Shown here piece after piece: positions 37,349 to 48,409 of a stretch of DNA of 64,000 bases (the stretch's first letter is position 1; each line of letters begins with the position of its first letter). The position numbers were made by a program, and so were the translations under genes. The stretch spans positions 36,705,505 to 36,769,504 of the forward strand of contig LS997567.1 of assembly GCA_000469685.2 (NCBI GenBank), read 5' to 3'. The stretch is from Haemonchus contortus (Eukaryota > Nematoda > Chromadorea > Rhabditida > Trichostrongylidae). The notes below the pieces were generated by a model. That model was not told the DNA's origin, ran no database searches, and was given only the letters and a program-made list of their open reading frames with translations.

Positions 37349-38704
37349 ACCAGGCGGCTACGCACGCTCTTGCGTGCGGTGGGGGCTCTAGCCATAAGGG
37401 ACGGAGCCACATGAGCTCTGATTTCCATTATAGACCTCTGTCATCTGAGCCTCCTCCCTAACACTTCTGTAGAGGCCATTATTCTTTTTGGGGCGTGAAA
37501 TGGGGCTGTGTGTGGCCATGAAGAGTACTCCGATGTATTCAAATCAAATACGTCTGCAGTTCATGTAGTCGAAGAAACTCTGTGGAGTTTGGGCTGTGTG
37601 TGGCCATGAACACTAACTTTGGAAGGGCAGCCTCCTTGGGTAGTTGTAGGAATTTACACGTTTCTACAGGGTAGGCTCTGTTGGCCGGGGTCACTGTAGA
37701 ATTTACTTTATGAGGTCTGAAGTTAATGTAGTGCCTTTGTTCCCTTGTGTAGAAGGGACTACTGTGTGTCGAACCATGGATACTAAATTTTAAAAAAACT
37801 TTAGCCTAATTTTTGAAAGAGTTCAGTGGTATCCCCTAGTTGAACACCTATGTGGTCAGGGTTAGTGTGAAGGACAAATGTTCAAATTTCTGACCTCAGC
37901 CCCGCCCCCATCTTTGTAAACCCCACCCACTTCAGACTTCGTACCACATTACTTTTATTGCCTCCAGACACATTTTATCCGCGTTTAAAACGCATTTAAA
38001 GAGACCTAAAAATTTTGATGTAAGCCCTCCTACCCTAGTGCCAACTCCGCCCACATCTGGGATTTGACCACATTTGTGCTACCGCATCTTACCACTTTTT
38101 TCCCGCATCACAGATGTTTCTAATTCTTGATCTAAGCTTCGCTCACTTAAGTGCCAACACCGCCTACTTCGAGGATTTGGCCACATTTGTTCTTTTACAA
38201 CTTAACACATTTTTGCTGCATTGGGCTTCGCTAAGCTTATGCACGCCCGACACGCATAAGGCCCTGCTCACTACTTTTACTTTTTTCCTGGCCTCTGCGC
38301 CTCAATTGAATCGAGCTATGAATACATCTAAAAAATACCGCTCATTTTGAGGAAGCCCCGCCCACAGCACGTGGGTCTCTCCGTCTGATTTGTTGACCCA
38401 ATCCTCACCTTTGAACATTTTTTCCCGGTGTCTGGACCTTTTTCGAAGCTAAAATAAGACGTTTGGCTATTCGCACCGGCAATTCCGGAACCTGTCCCGC
38501 CCCCTGTGGGCGGAGCTCCGCAGAGCTCATATGTGCCCCGTTGATCTTATCTTAGGCTCCACCCATCCCGAACTTGTCCCGACCTCTTGAAGTTGTTTTT
38601 CAAGTGATACTGAATTTCACGTTGAACATACAAACAAACAAACAAACGTACATACATACATACAAACAGACACACCAAACTTGTGGATTATATATAGTAA
38701 GGAT
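37349..38704 (-). mobile_element. Rolling-circle-like non-autonomous repeat, element 1
   Basis: Read on the minus strand, it starts with a terminal ATCCTTACTATATATAATCC (right end, 38685-38704). A GTGTGTCTGTTTG microsatellite and (ATGT)n follow, then GTGGGCGG-rich internal sequence. It ends in a stem-loop CGCACGCAAGAGCGTGCG (37361-37378) next to GCCGCCTGGT. Short inverted termini, an internal (GTCT/GTTT) microsatellite, an internal minisatellite and a terminal stem-loop form the architecture described for DINE-1/Helentron-associated repeats. It carries no protein coding. The left copy of the inverted terminus is missing here. Confidence 0.6.
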
Positions 38705-40597
38705 TTAGGCAGCTCAATACCTAGGGACATGTCGTAAAGTGCACCTCTCTCGTTAACATGTATCCGTAGGGTGCATGCCATGTACCCTAGGAGAGGTTGT
38801 AAAACTTTTGAGGTCGCATACCCACATCTTCCCATTTCTAGTAATAATCCCGAAGAGACGTCATATATGGATTTGTGAAGACTTTCAGATATCCACAGGC
38901 TATGCACCTGGGTGGTCGGGGTCACTGTGAATTCCCTTAAAAATTTGCTTTCAGAGGATGGTTTACCCAAATTTGAATATGCTCTGCAGTCCATTTAGTC
39001 AAAGAAACTCTGTGTAGCTTCGGCTGTATGTGGCCATCAACACTAACTTTGAAAGGGCAGTCCCTTTGGGTAGTTGTAGGGATTTACACGTCTCTACAGG
39101 GTATGCACCTGTGTGGTCGCGGTTATGGCAGAATTCATTTTTTGAGGTCTCAAGTGAATGTAGTGCATTTGCTCTTGTGTAGAAGGGACCACTGTGTGTG
39201 GAACCATGGATACTAACTTTTAGAAAACTTTTGGCCGAATTTTTGAAAGAATTTAGTGGTATACTCTAGTTGTACACCTATGTGGTCATGGTAAACGTGA
39301 ACGACAGATGTATAAATTTTTGATCTTAGCCCCACCCCGCCCCAGTTCTTCGCAAACCCCACCCACTTCGGACTTCGAACCACATTACTTTTACTCTTTT
39401 TCCCGCGTTCTGAAACGCATCTGGAAAGACTTAATAATTTTGATGTAAGCCCCGCCCGCTTCAATGCCAATCCAGCCCAGCTCTGGGAACTGATCACATT
39501 TATCCGCATCCCAGAACGTTTCTGGATAGAGTTATAAGTTTTTGCCTTAGCTCCACCCACTCTGGTGCCAAATCCGCCCACTTTAGTGCCAGCCCCGCCC
39601 ACTTCTGGGATTTGACCACATTTGTTCTTTTACACCTCAATTTCTTTTTGCCGCATCCCAGAACGTTTCTGAACAGAGTTACAAATTTTATCTAAGCCCC
39701 GCCCACTTTAGTGCGAACCCCGCCCACTTCTGGGATTTGATCACATTTGTTCTTTTACACCTTAATTCCTTTTTGCCGCATCCCAGAACGGTTCTGAACA
39801 GAGTTATAAAATTTTGTCTCAGCCGCACCCACTTTAGTGCCAACTCCGCCCACTTTAGTGCCAGCCCCGCCCACCTCTGGGATTTGACCAAATTTCTTCT
39901 TTTACACCTCAATACCTTTTTGCCGCATCCCAGAACGTTTCTGAACAGAGTTATAAATTTTTGATCTAAGCCCCGCCCACTTTGGTGCCAACCCCGCCCA
40001 CTTCGAGGATTTGGTCCTATTTGTTCCACTACCTCTGAACCCTTTTTTCCCGCATTCTTAAACGTGTTCGAACGGAGTTACATTCATTTTTGAAAATTAG
40101 CTTTCGCCTCAACGCACGCTCCGCCCACCGTGGGCGGGGCTTTGCCAAGCTTATGCACGCCCAACACGCATAAGGCCCTGCTCACTCCTTTTATTTTTTT
40201 CCTGGCCTCTGCGCTTCAATTAAATCGAGTTATGAACACATCTGAAAAGTACCGCCCATTTAGAGAAAGCTCCGCCCACAGCACATGGGTCTCCTCCGTC
40301 TGATTTGTTGACCCAATCCTCACCTTTGAACATTTTTTCCCGGTGTCTGGACCTTTTTCGAAGTCAAAATAAGACGTTTGGCTATTCGCACCGCCCACTC
40401 CGGCACCTGCTCCGCCCCCTGTGGGCGGAGCTCCGCAGAGTTCATATGTGCTCTGTTAATCTTGTCTCAGGCTCCACCTATCCCGAACTTGTCCCGATCT
40501 CTCCAGACGCTTCTTCAGATGATACCGAATTTTGTGACGGACAAACAAACAAACAGACAAACAGACAAACAGACAAACAGACAAACAGACACACCAA
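37349..40597. repeat. Segmental duplication, copy 1 (about 3.25 kb)
   Basis: The block repeats at 42462-45722 with a constant offset of 5113 bases. The derived reading frames are identical apart from one base (CTC at about 39828 versus GTG at about 44941, changing one codon on each strand) and one extra eight-base unit in the terminal microsatellite of copy 2. It contains two rolling-circle-like repeats in tandem. Confidence 0.95.
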
Positions 40598-40623
40598 ACT
40601 TGTGGTTTATATATAGTAAGGAT
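38705..40623 (-). mobile_element. Rolling-circle-like repeat, element 2, with minisatellite
   Basis: The right end carries GTGGTTTATATATAGTAAGG with (GACAAACA)n just inside. Between about 39450 and 40050 a unit of about 125 bases recurs (CCCCGCCCACTTTAGTGCC..., CTTCTGGGATTTGA, TGCCGCATCCCAGAACG, AGAGTTATAAATTTT). The left part (38880-39350) resembles element 1 at 37550-37920 (GGGTAGTTGTAGG.ATTTACA, GAACCATGGATACTAA). The stem-loop end is not seen, so the left side is incomplete. Confidence 0.6.
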
Positions 40624-40714
40624 TTGTGACGGACAAACAAACAAACAGACAAACAGACAAACAGACAAACAGACAAACAGACACACCAAACTTGTGGTTT
40701 ATATATAGTAAGGA
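40531..40714. repeat. 92-bp tandem duplication of the element terminus
   Basis: TTTGTGACGGACAAACAAAC through TATATATAGTAAGGAT occurs at 40531-40622 and again at 40623-40714, head to tail. Only copy 1 of the duplication has this. Confidence 0.95.
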
Positions 40715-40715
40715 T

Positions 40716-42461
40716 AGTGACATATTGTCTGAACAATACCCCACCCTATACAACGGCTCACGGGGCAATCTGGTAAGTAGGTGCTCTTATCTGACCAGAG
40801 AGATCTCAGGCAAATTCGCCGACCCCACGGGACGGAAGGAATTGTTTAAGCAGACGAGTACTGAGCTGGGAATTCTTCAGGCCTTCGACCACATACATAT
40901 GTATGTATGTGGTACGGCACTCCTAATACTGTTTCAACAGCCAGTTTTCCATCGAAATAGGGATGTCAAAGACATAACTGCCGTAGGATTTTTAGGATTG
41001 AATGGGGGTCATGCTAGAGGAAGCTTCTGGCTCTCAGTAGCTAGGGACGAAAATATAGCACAACTTGGAAACGTGAAAGGCTAGAAGGAGTCTGTTGGCA
41101 ATCGAGTTTGTTAAGGCTTAGATCAGAATGCAGAAGCCAACACGTTTGTTAACTTTCGTTCTTTCCCTTTCCAATGCCCTTCATGATTACCTCAAGAGAG
41201 ACTTCCGAGGGGACCTCGACTGCTCTCTCTACTCGTCGGCGAACACGGAACTGCCGACGGAACTGCTGTCGAACGTGACTCCAGTGAGCCGCTTCCGACG
41301 ACTGCGTTCACTGGGATCGATCTCCCCTCAGAAGTTAATATATTCATAACCAGTAAAGGTGAGCACTTTAAACCACCATGATCGGATGGTGCGTAAAGGC
41401 TCGCCCGGCGTCCTATGACTCGGTTATGATTCACTTGTGCAGACCACGATGGACCAAGTCATGAACTCGATCGTTTTGAACGAACACAGAATTTGCCGAG
41501 CAAAATGATCCTCGGAGCAAACACTCTGGTCCGAGGAAATGCGTACTCACCTCAGTTCTTGTTCGATGTAATGTTCAGTTCCATAAGTTTCATCTAAAAT
41601 GAAAAGGAAGCCAACCCTTTTTAATGTTTCCGAAGAAATAAGGAGCTGGTTTCCATCAGAAACTGTTAAATTATGAGGAAAAAAGCTCCTCTAGTGTAGA
41701 ACTTGGGAGATCCTTGCATTCATGTGAAAGAGCACAAGTGTTCAACAAGTAAGAATTTACAATTGAAAAATAAACCTGAAATTGCCTCGTAGTTGTTCCA
41801 CCAATTTACTGATCCTCAGACAACGGTGCGGAATGGTTCGAGAATCGCTTAAAACTTAAAAAAAGGCTCAAAAAGGATTATCGTTGATAAACATCATGCC
41901 AGGATTGGAAGAAAGTCGATCCTGGACTATTTTGAGACGGGTTCAAGAATCGCCATCGATCTGTTGACATAGACGCTTTTCTTTTCGGAGCATATGCTAA
42001 ACTCATGGAAAGAACGGCTGTAAAGAAGAATTTAAGGGAAGCAGAAGAATAGGGCCCTCTTTTATCTGGATCGTTTTCACCGCTGTAAAAGTGTATGCCC
42101 ACTGATCATTTGGACGAGTTTGCCCCTACTGCCGTATAGGTTGTGTGCCAGAAGACTGAAGAAAACTTGCCCCCAATCCCCCCAAGCAAAGCTAATTATA
42201 TTTCTTCTGACTTTGCTCCACATTGCTCAGATGCAAAACTCCCGCACGGCTCAGATGCTCCCACTTCGCAGTGTTTCGAAGGTATGTTAGCCACACCCTT
42301 CAGGGGAAGACCTTGCTAAGGAGGCAGGGGACACCGGAGCCATGGTCAAAATTTGAGCGCTAACTGATCCCTCCCTAGCGGATTTCCAACAGTCATATTG
42401 TCTTTCATTCACCTCTCTTTTTAGAGTAAAATCTACATGAAACTTGTGGCTTCATGATTTA
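40716..42461. other. Unique spacer between duplicated blocks
   Basis: The plus-strand frame from about 40720 to 41084 (GRKELFKQTSTELGILQAFD) and the frame at 41128-41349 look mildly protein-like but match no family I know. A short palindromic CATACATATGTATGTATG lies near 40893. No splice signals stand out. Confidence 0.4.
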
Positions 42462-43817
42462 ACCAGGCGGCTACGCACGCTCTTGCGTGCGGTGGGGGCT
42501 CTAGCCATAAGGGACGGAGCCACATGAGCTCTGATTTCCATTATAGACCTCTGTCATCTGAGCCTCCTCCCTAACACTTCTGTAGAGGCCATTATTCTTT
42601 TTGGGGCGTGAAATGGGGCTGTGTGTGGCCATGAAGAGTACTCCGATGTATTCAAATCAAATACGTCTGCAGTTCATGTAGTCGAAGAAACTCTGTGGAG
42701 TTTGGGCTGTGTGTGGCCATGAACACTAACTTTGGAAGGGCAGCCTCCTTGGGTAGTTGTAGGAATTTACACGTTTCTACAGGGTAGGCTCTGTTGGCCG
42801 GGGTCACTGTAGAATTTACTTTATGAGGTCTGAAGTTAATGTAGTGCCTTTGTTCCCTTGTGTAGAAGGGACTACTGTGTGTCGAACCATGGATACTAAA
42901 TTTTAAAAAAACTTTAGCCTAATTTTTGAAAGAGTTCAGTGGTATCCCCTAGTTGAACACCTATGTGGTCAGGGTTAGTGTGAAGGACAAATGTTCAAAT
43001 TTCTGACCTCAGCCCCGCCCCCATCTTTGTAAACCCCACCCACTTCAGACTTCGTACCACATTACTTTTATTGCCTCCAGACACATTTTATCCGCGTTTA
43101 AAACGCATTTAAAGAGACCTAAAAATTTTGATGTAAGCCCTCCTACCCTAGTGCCAACTCCGCCCACATCTGGGATTTGACCACATTTGTGCTACCGCAT
43201 CTTACCACTTTTTTCCCGCATCACAGATGTTTCTAATTCTTGATCTAAGCTTCGCTCACTTAAGTGCCAACACCGCCTACTTCGAGGATTTGGCCACATT
43301 TGTTCTTTTACAACTTAACACATTTTTGCTGCATTGGGCTTCGCTAAGCTTATGCACGCCCGACACGCATAAGGCCCTGCTCACTACTTTTACTTTTTTC
43401 CTGGCCTCTGCGCCTCAATTGAATCGAGCTATGAATACATCTAAAAAATACCGCTCATTTTGAGGAAGCCCCGCCCACAGCACGTGGGTCTCTCCGTCTG
43501 ATTTGTTGACCCAATCCTCACCTTTGAACATTTTTTCCCGGTGTCTGGACCTTTTTCGAAGCTAAAATAAGACGTTTGGCTATTCGCACCGGCAATTCCG
43601 GAACCTGTCCCGCCCCCTGTGGGCGGAGCTCCGCAGAGCTCATATGTGCCCCGTTGATCTTATCTTAGGCTCCACCCATCCCGAACTTGTCCCGACCTCT
43701 TGAAGTTGTTTTTCAAGTGATACTGAATTTCACGTTGAACATACAAACAAACAAACAAACGTACATACATACATACAAACAGACACACCAAACTTGTGGA
43801 TTATATATAGTAAGGAT
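42462..43817 (-). mobile_element. Rolling-circle-like repeat, element 1 (second copy)
   Basis: This is the duplicate of the element at 37349-38704, with the same stem-loop end, microsatellite and TATATATAGTAAGGAT terminus. Confidence 0.6.
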
Positions 43818-45722
43818 TTAGGCAGCTCAATACCTAGGGACATGTCGTAAAGTGCACCTCTCTCGTTAACATGTATCCGTAGGGTGCATGCCATGTACCC
43901 TAGGAGAGGTTGTAAAACTTTTGAGGTCGCATACCCACATCTTCCCATTTCTAGTAATAATCCCGAAGAGACGTCATATATGGATTTGTGAAGACTTTCA
44001 GATATCCACAGGCTATGCACCTGGGTGGTCGGGGTCACTGTGAATTCCCTTAAAAATTTGCTTTCAGAGGATGGTTTACCCAAATTTGAATATGCTCTGC
44101 AGTCCATTTAGTCAAAGAAACTCTGTGTAGCTTCGGCTGTATGTGGCCATCAACACTAACTTTGAAAGGGCAGTCCCTTTGGGTAGTTGTAGGGATTTAC
44201 ACGTCTCTACAGGGTATGCACCTGTGTGGTCGCGGTTATGGCAGAATTCATTTTTTGAGGTCTCAAGTGAATGTAGTGCATTTGCTCTTGTGTAGAAGGG
44301 ACCACTGTGTGTGGAACCATGGATACTAACTTTTAGAAAACTTTTGGCCGAATTTTTGAAAGAATTTAGTGGTATACTCTAGTTGTACACCTATGTGGTC
44401 ATGGTAAACGTGAACGACAGATGTATAAATTTTTGATCTTAGCCCCACCCCGCCCCAGTTCTTCGCAAACCCCACCCACTTCGGACTTCGAACCACATTA
44501 CTTTTACTCTTTTTCCCGCGTTCTGAAACGCATCTGGAAAGACTTAATAATTTTGATGTAAGCCCCGCCCGCTTCAATGCCAATCCAGCCCAGCTCTGGG
44601 AACTGATCACATTTATCCGCATCCCAGAACGTTTCTGGATAGAGTTATAAGTTTTTGCCTTAGCTCCACCCACTCTGGTGCCAAATCCGCCCACTTTAGT
44701 GCCAGCCCCGCCCACTTCTGGGATTTGACCACATTTGTTCTTTTACACCTCAATTTCTTTTTGCCGCATCCCAGAACGTTTCTGAACAGAGTTACAAATT
44801 TTATCTAAGCCCCGCCCACTTTAGTGCGAACCCCGCCCACTTCTGGGATTTGATCACATTTGTTCTTTTACACCTTAATTCCTTTTTGCCGCATCCCAGA
44901 ACGGTTCTGAACAGAGTTATAAAATTTTGTGTCAGCCGCACCCACTTTAGTGCCAACTCCGCCCACTTTAGTGCCAGCCCCGCCCACCTCTGGGATTTGA
45001 CCAAATTTCTTCTTTTACACCTCAATACCTTTTTGCCGCATCCCAGAACGTTTCTGAACAGAGTTATAAATTTTTGATCTAAGCCCCGCCCACTTTGGTG
45101 CCAACCCCGCCCACTTCGAGGATTTGGTCCTATTTGTTCCACTACCTCTGAACCCTTTTTTCCCGCATTCTTAAACGTGTTCGAACGGAGTTACATTCAT
45201 TTTTGAAAATTAGCTTTCGCCTCAACGCACGCTCCGCCCACCGTGGGCGGGGCTTTGCCAAGCTTATGCACGCCCAACACGCATAAGGCCCTGCTCACTC
45301 CTTTTATTTTTTTCCTGGCCTCTGCGCTTCAATTAAATCGAGTTATGAACACATCTGAAAAGTACCGCCCATTTAGAGAAAGCTCCGCCCACAGCACATG
45401 GGTCTCCTCCGTCTGATTTGTTGACCCAATCCTCACCTTTGAACATTTTTTCCCGGTGTCTGGACCTTTTTCGAAGTCAAAATAAGACGTTTGGCTATTC
45501 GCACCGCCCACTCCGGCACCTGCTCCGCCCCCTGTGGGCGGAGCTCCGCAGAGTTCATATGTGCTCTGTTAATCTTGTCTCAGGCTCCACCTATCCCGAA
45601 CTTGTCCCGATCTCTCCAGACGCTTCTTCAGATGATACCGAATTTTGTGACGGACAAACAAACAAACAGACAAACAGACAAACAGACAAACAGACAAACA
45701 GACAAACAGACACACCAAACTT
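43818..45722 (-). mobile_element. Rolling-circle-like repeat, element 2 (second copy), terminus lost
   Basis: This is the duplicate of 38705-40600. The last 17 or so bases of the terminus are missing and are replaced by an oppositely oriented terminus (CCTTACTATATATAAACC) of the next element. Confidence 0.6.
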
Positions 45723-45830
45723 GTCCTTACTATATATAAACCACATCCTTGGTGTGTCTGTTTGTCTGTTTGTCTGTTTGTCTGTTTGTCTGTTTGTCTG
45801 TTTGTTTGTTTGTCCGTCATGAAATTCGGC
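45640..45830. repeat. Head-to-head palindrome of element termini
   Basis: GACGGACAAACAAACAAACA and (GACAAACA)n GACACACCAA on the left are mirrored by TTGGTGTGTC (TGTTTGTC)n and GTTTGTTTGTTTGTCCGTC on the right, around a centre of about 30 bases holding CTTACTATATATAAACCAC. The two flanking elements continue the inverted homology for several hundred bases on each side. Confidence 0.95.
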
Positions 45831-46680
45831 ATCATCTGAAGAAGCGCCTGGAGAGATCGGTACAAGTTCGAGATAGGTGGAGCCTGAGACAAGATTAGCA
45901 GAGCACATATGAGCTCTGCGGAGCCACGCCCACGGGGGGCGGGGCAAGTGCCGGAATGGGCGGTGCCTCGAGCGAAACATCTTATTTTAGCTTCGAAAAA
46001 CTCCAGACACCGGGAAAAAGTGTTCAAAGTTTAGGATCGGGTCAACAAACCAGATGGAGGAGACCCACGTGCTGTGGGCGGAGCTTTCTCAAAATGGGCG
46101 GTGCTTTTCAGATGTATTCATAACTCGGTTCAATTGAGGCGCAGAGGCCAGCAAAAAAAAATAAAGAGTGAGCGGGGACTCATGCGTGCTGGGCATGGGT
46201 AAGTTTAGCGAAGCTCCGCCCACGGTGGGCGGGGCGTGCGTTAAGGTGAAAGCAACTTTTCAAAAATGAGTGTAACTTTGTTCGGAAACGTTCTAGAATG
46301 CGGGAAAAAAGTGGTTGGTGGTCATGGAACAAATGTGGCCAAACCCTCGAAGTGGGCGGGGCTGGCACCAAAGTGGGCGGAGCTTAGATCAAAAATGTAT
46401 AACTCTATTCAGAAACGTTCTGGGATGCGGCAAAAAGGTATTAAGGTGCATAAGAACAAATGTGGTCAAATCCCAGAAGTGGGCGGGGCTGGCACCAAAG
46501 TGGGCGGAGCTTTGATCAAAAATTTATATCTCACTTCAGCAACGTTCTGGAATGAGGCAAAAAGGTGCTAAGGTGTAAAAGAACAAATGTGGTCAAATGC
46601 CCGAAGTGGGCGGAGTTTGCACTCGGATGGGACGAGCTAGAGCACGAACTTCACAACTCTGTTCTAAAGCCTTAACGGTG
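45723..46680 (+). mobile_element. Rolling-circle-like repeat, element 3, 3' truncated
   Basis: It is in the opposite orientation to elements 1 and 2. It starts GTCCTTACTATATATAAACC, then GTGTGTC(TGTTTGTC)n and GTCCGTCATGAAATTCGG, and continues through AGTGGGCGGGGCTGGCACC minisatellite units (about 46340-46620). It stops near 46680 without a stem-loop or inverted terminus. Confidence 0.6.
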
Positions 46681-46794
46681 GTTACATTACATATTGCAAA
46701 AATGCTGAGCGAACAATAATTCCACCTGGAATCAATTCAGCGGATGGACTCGCCATGCACTCGAAATTCGCTCAAAGTAAAAAGTATTTGAATC

Positions 46795-48409
46795 TCTCTA
46801 TATATAATCCACAAGTTTGGTGTGTCTGTATGTATGTATGTATGTATGTATGTTTGTCTGTATGTTCAACGTGAAATTCAGTATCACTTAAAAAACAACT
46901 TTAGTCCCTTGAAAAACAACTTTAGAGGTCGGGGCAAGTTAGAGATGGGTGGAGCCTAAGATAAGGTCAACGGAGCACATATGAGCTCTGCGGAGCTCCG
47001 CCCACAGGGGGCGGGACAAGTGCCGGAATGGGCGGTGCGAATAGCCAAACGCCTTATTTTGGCTTCGAAAAAGGTCCAGACGCCGGAAAAATGTTCAGAG
47101 GTGAGGATTGGGTCAACAAACTCGACGGGGGAGACCCACGTGCTGTGGGCGGAGCTGCCTCCAAGTGGGCGGTACTTTTCATATGTATTCATAACTCGAT
47201 TCAATTGAGGCGCGGAGGCCAGGAAAAAAGTAAAAGGAGTTGGCAGGACCTTATGCGTGCTGGGCGTGCATAAGCTTAGCGAAGCCCCGCCCACGGTGGG
47301 TGGGGCGTGCGTTGAGACGAACGATAATTTTCAAAAATGAACGAAAATTTGCTTGGAAACATTCTGGGATGCGGCAAAATGGTGTTAAGGTGTAAAAGAG
47401 CAAATGTGGTCAAATCCCATAGGTGGGCGGGTTGGGCACTAAAGTGGGCGGGGCTAAGATCAAAAATTTATAACTTTGCTCAGAGGCGTTCTGGGATGCG
47501 GCAAAAAGGTGTTAAGGTGTAAAAGAACAAATGTGGTCAAATCCAATAGGTGGGCGGGGTGGGCACTGAAGTGGGCGGGGCTTAGATCAAAAATTTATAA
47601 CTTTGCTCAGAGGCGTTCTGGGATGCGGCAAAAAGGTGTTAAGGTGTAAAAGAACAAATGTGGTCAAATCCCATAGGTGGGCGGGGTGGGTACTAAAGTG
47701 GGCGGGGCTTAGATTCAAATTGTAACTTTGCTGAGAAACGTTCTGAGATGCGGCAAAAAGGTGTTAAGGTGTGAAAGAACAAATGTGGTCAAATCCCATA
47801 GGTGGGCGGGGTGGGTACTAAAGTGGGCGGGGCTTAGATTCAAATTGTAACTTTGCTGAGAAACGTTCTGAGATACGGCAAAAAGGTGTTAAGGTATAAA
47901 AGAATAAAGGTGGTCAAATCCTATGGTTGGGCGGGGTGGGCACCAAATTGGGCGGGGTCGGCACTAAAGTGAGCGGGGCTTAGATCAAAAATTTATAAGT
48001 CTGCCTAGAAACGTTCTGGGATGCGGCAAAAAGCGTTAAGGTGTAAAAGAGCAAATGTGGTCAAATCCCATAGGTGAGCGGGGTGGGCACCAAATATGGT
48101 CAAATCCCGGGAGTGGGCGAAGTCGCCACGTTTCAAAGTAGTTCTTCATGGCCACACACAGCCATACACAGTTTCTTCGACTACATGGACTGCAGAGGTA
48201 TATGATTTAGATACATTAGAGTACTCTTCATGGCCACACCCTACACCATAAAGTATGATGGCCGCTACAGAAGTGTTAGGGAAGAGGCTCAAATGGCGAA
48301 GGTTTATAATGAAAATCAGGAGCTCATGTGGCTCGGTCCTTTATGGCTAGAGCCCCCAGCGCGCGCAATAGCGTGCGTAGCCGCCTGGTGGTTTATATAT
48401 AGTAAGGAT
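46795..48409 (+). mobile_element. Rolling-circle-like repeat, element 4, both ends present
   Basis: Its left end is CTCTATATATAATCCACAAG with GTGTGTCTG(TATG)n. Its right end is GGTTTATATATAGTAAGGAT (48390-48409), preceded by GCCGCCTGG and a stem-loop-like CGCGCGCAATAGCGTGCG (48360-48377). Between about 47340 and 48100 roughly six minisatellite units of about 120-145 bp carry GTGGGCGGGG, TTCTGGGATGCGGCAAAAAG and GAACAAATGTGGTCAAATCC. It is the most complete member here (about 1.6 kb) and serves as the reference for the cluster. No replicase/helicase frame is present, so it would be non-autonomous. Confidence 0.65.

Larger units (their letters stand above)
42462..45722. repeat. Segmental duplication, copy 2 (about 3.26 kb)
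   Basis: It is the near-identical partner of 37349-40597. Its left junction is TGATTTAACCAGGCGG where copy 1 has AGAATCACCAGGCGG, so homology begins at ACCAGGCGG. On the right it diverges after CACCAAACTTGT, where an inverted element terminus begins. Confidence 0.95.

Noticed and set aside
40456..40736. Cys/Leu/Phe/Val-rich repeat proteins (for example around 40456-40736 and 45569-46027)
   Set aside because: They are produced by reading the (GACAAACA)n / (TGTTTGTC)n microsatellite.
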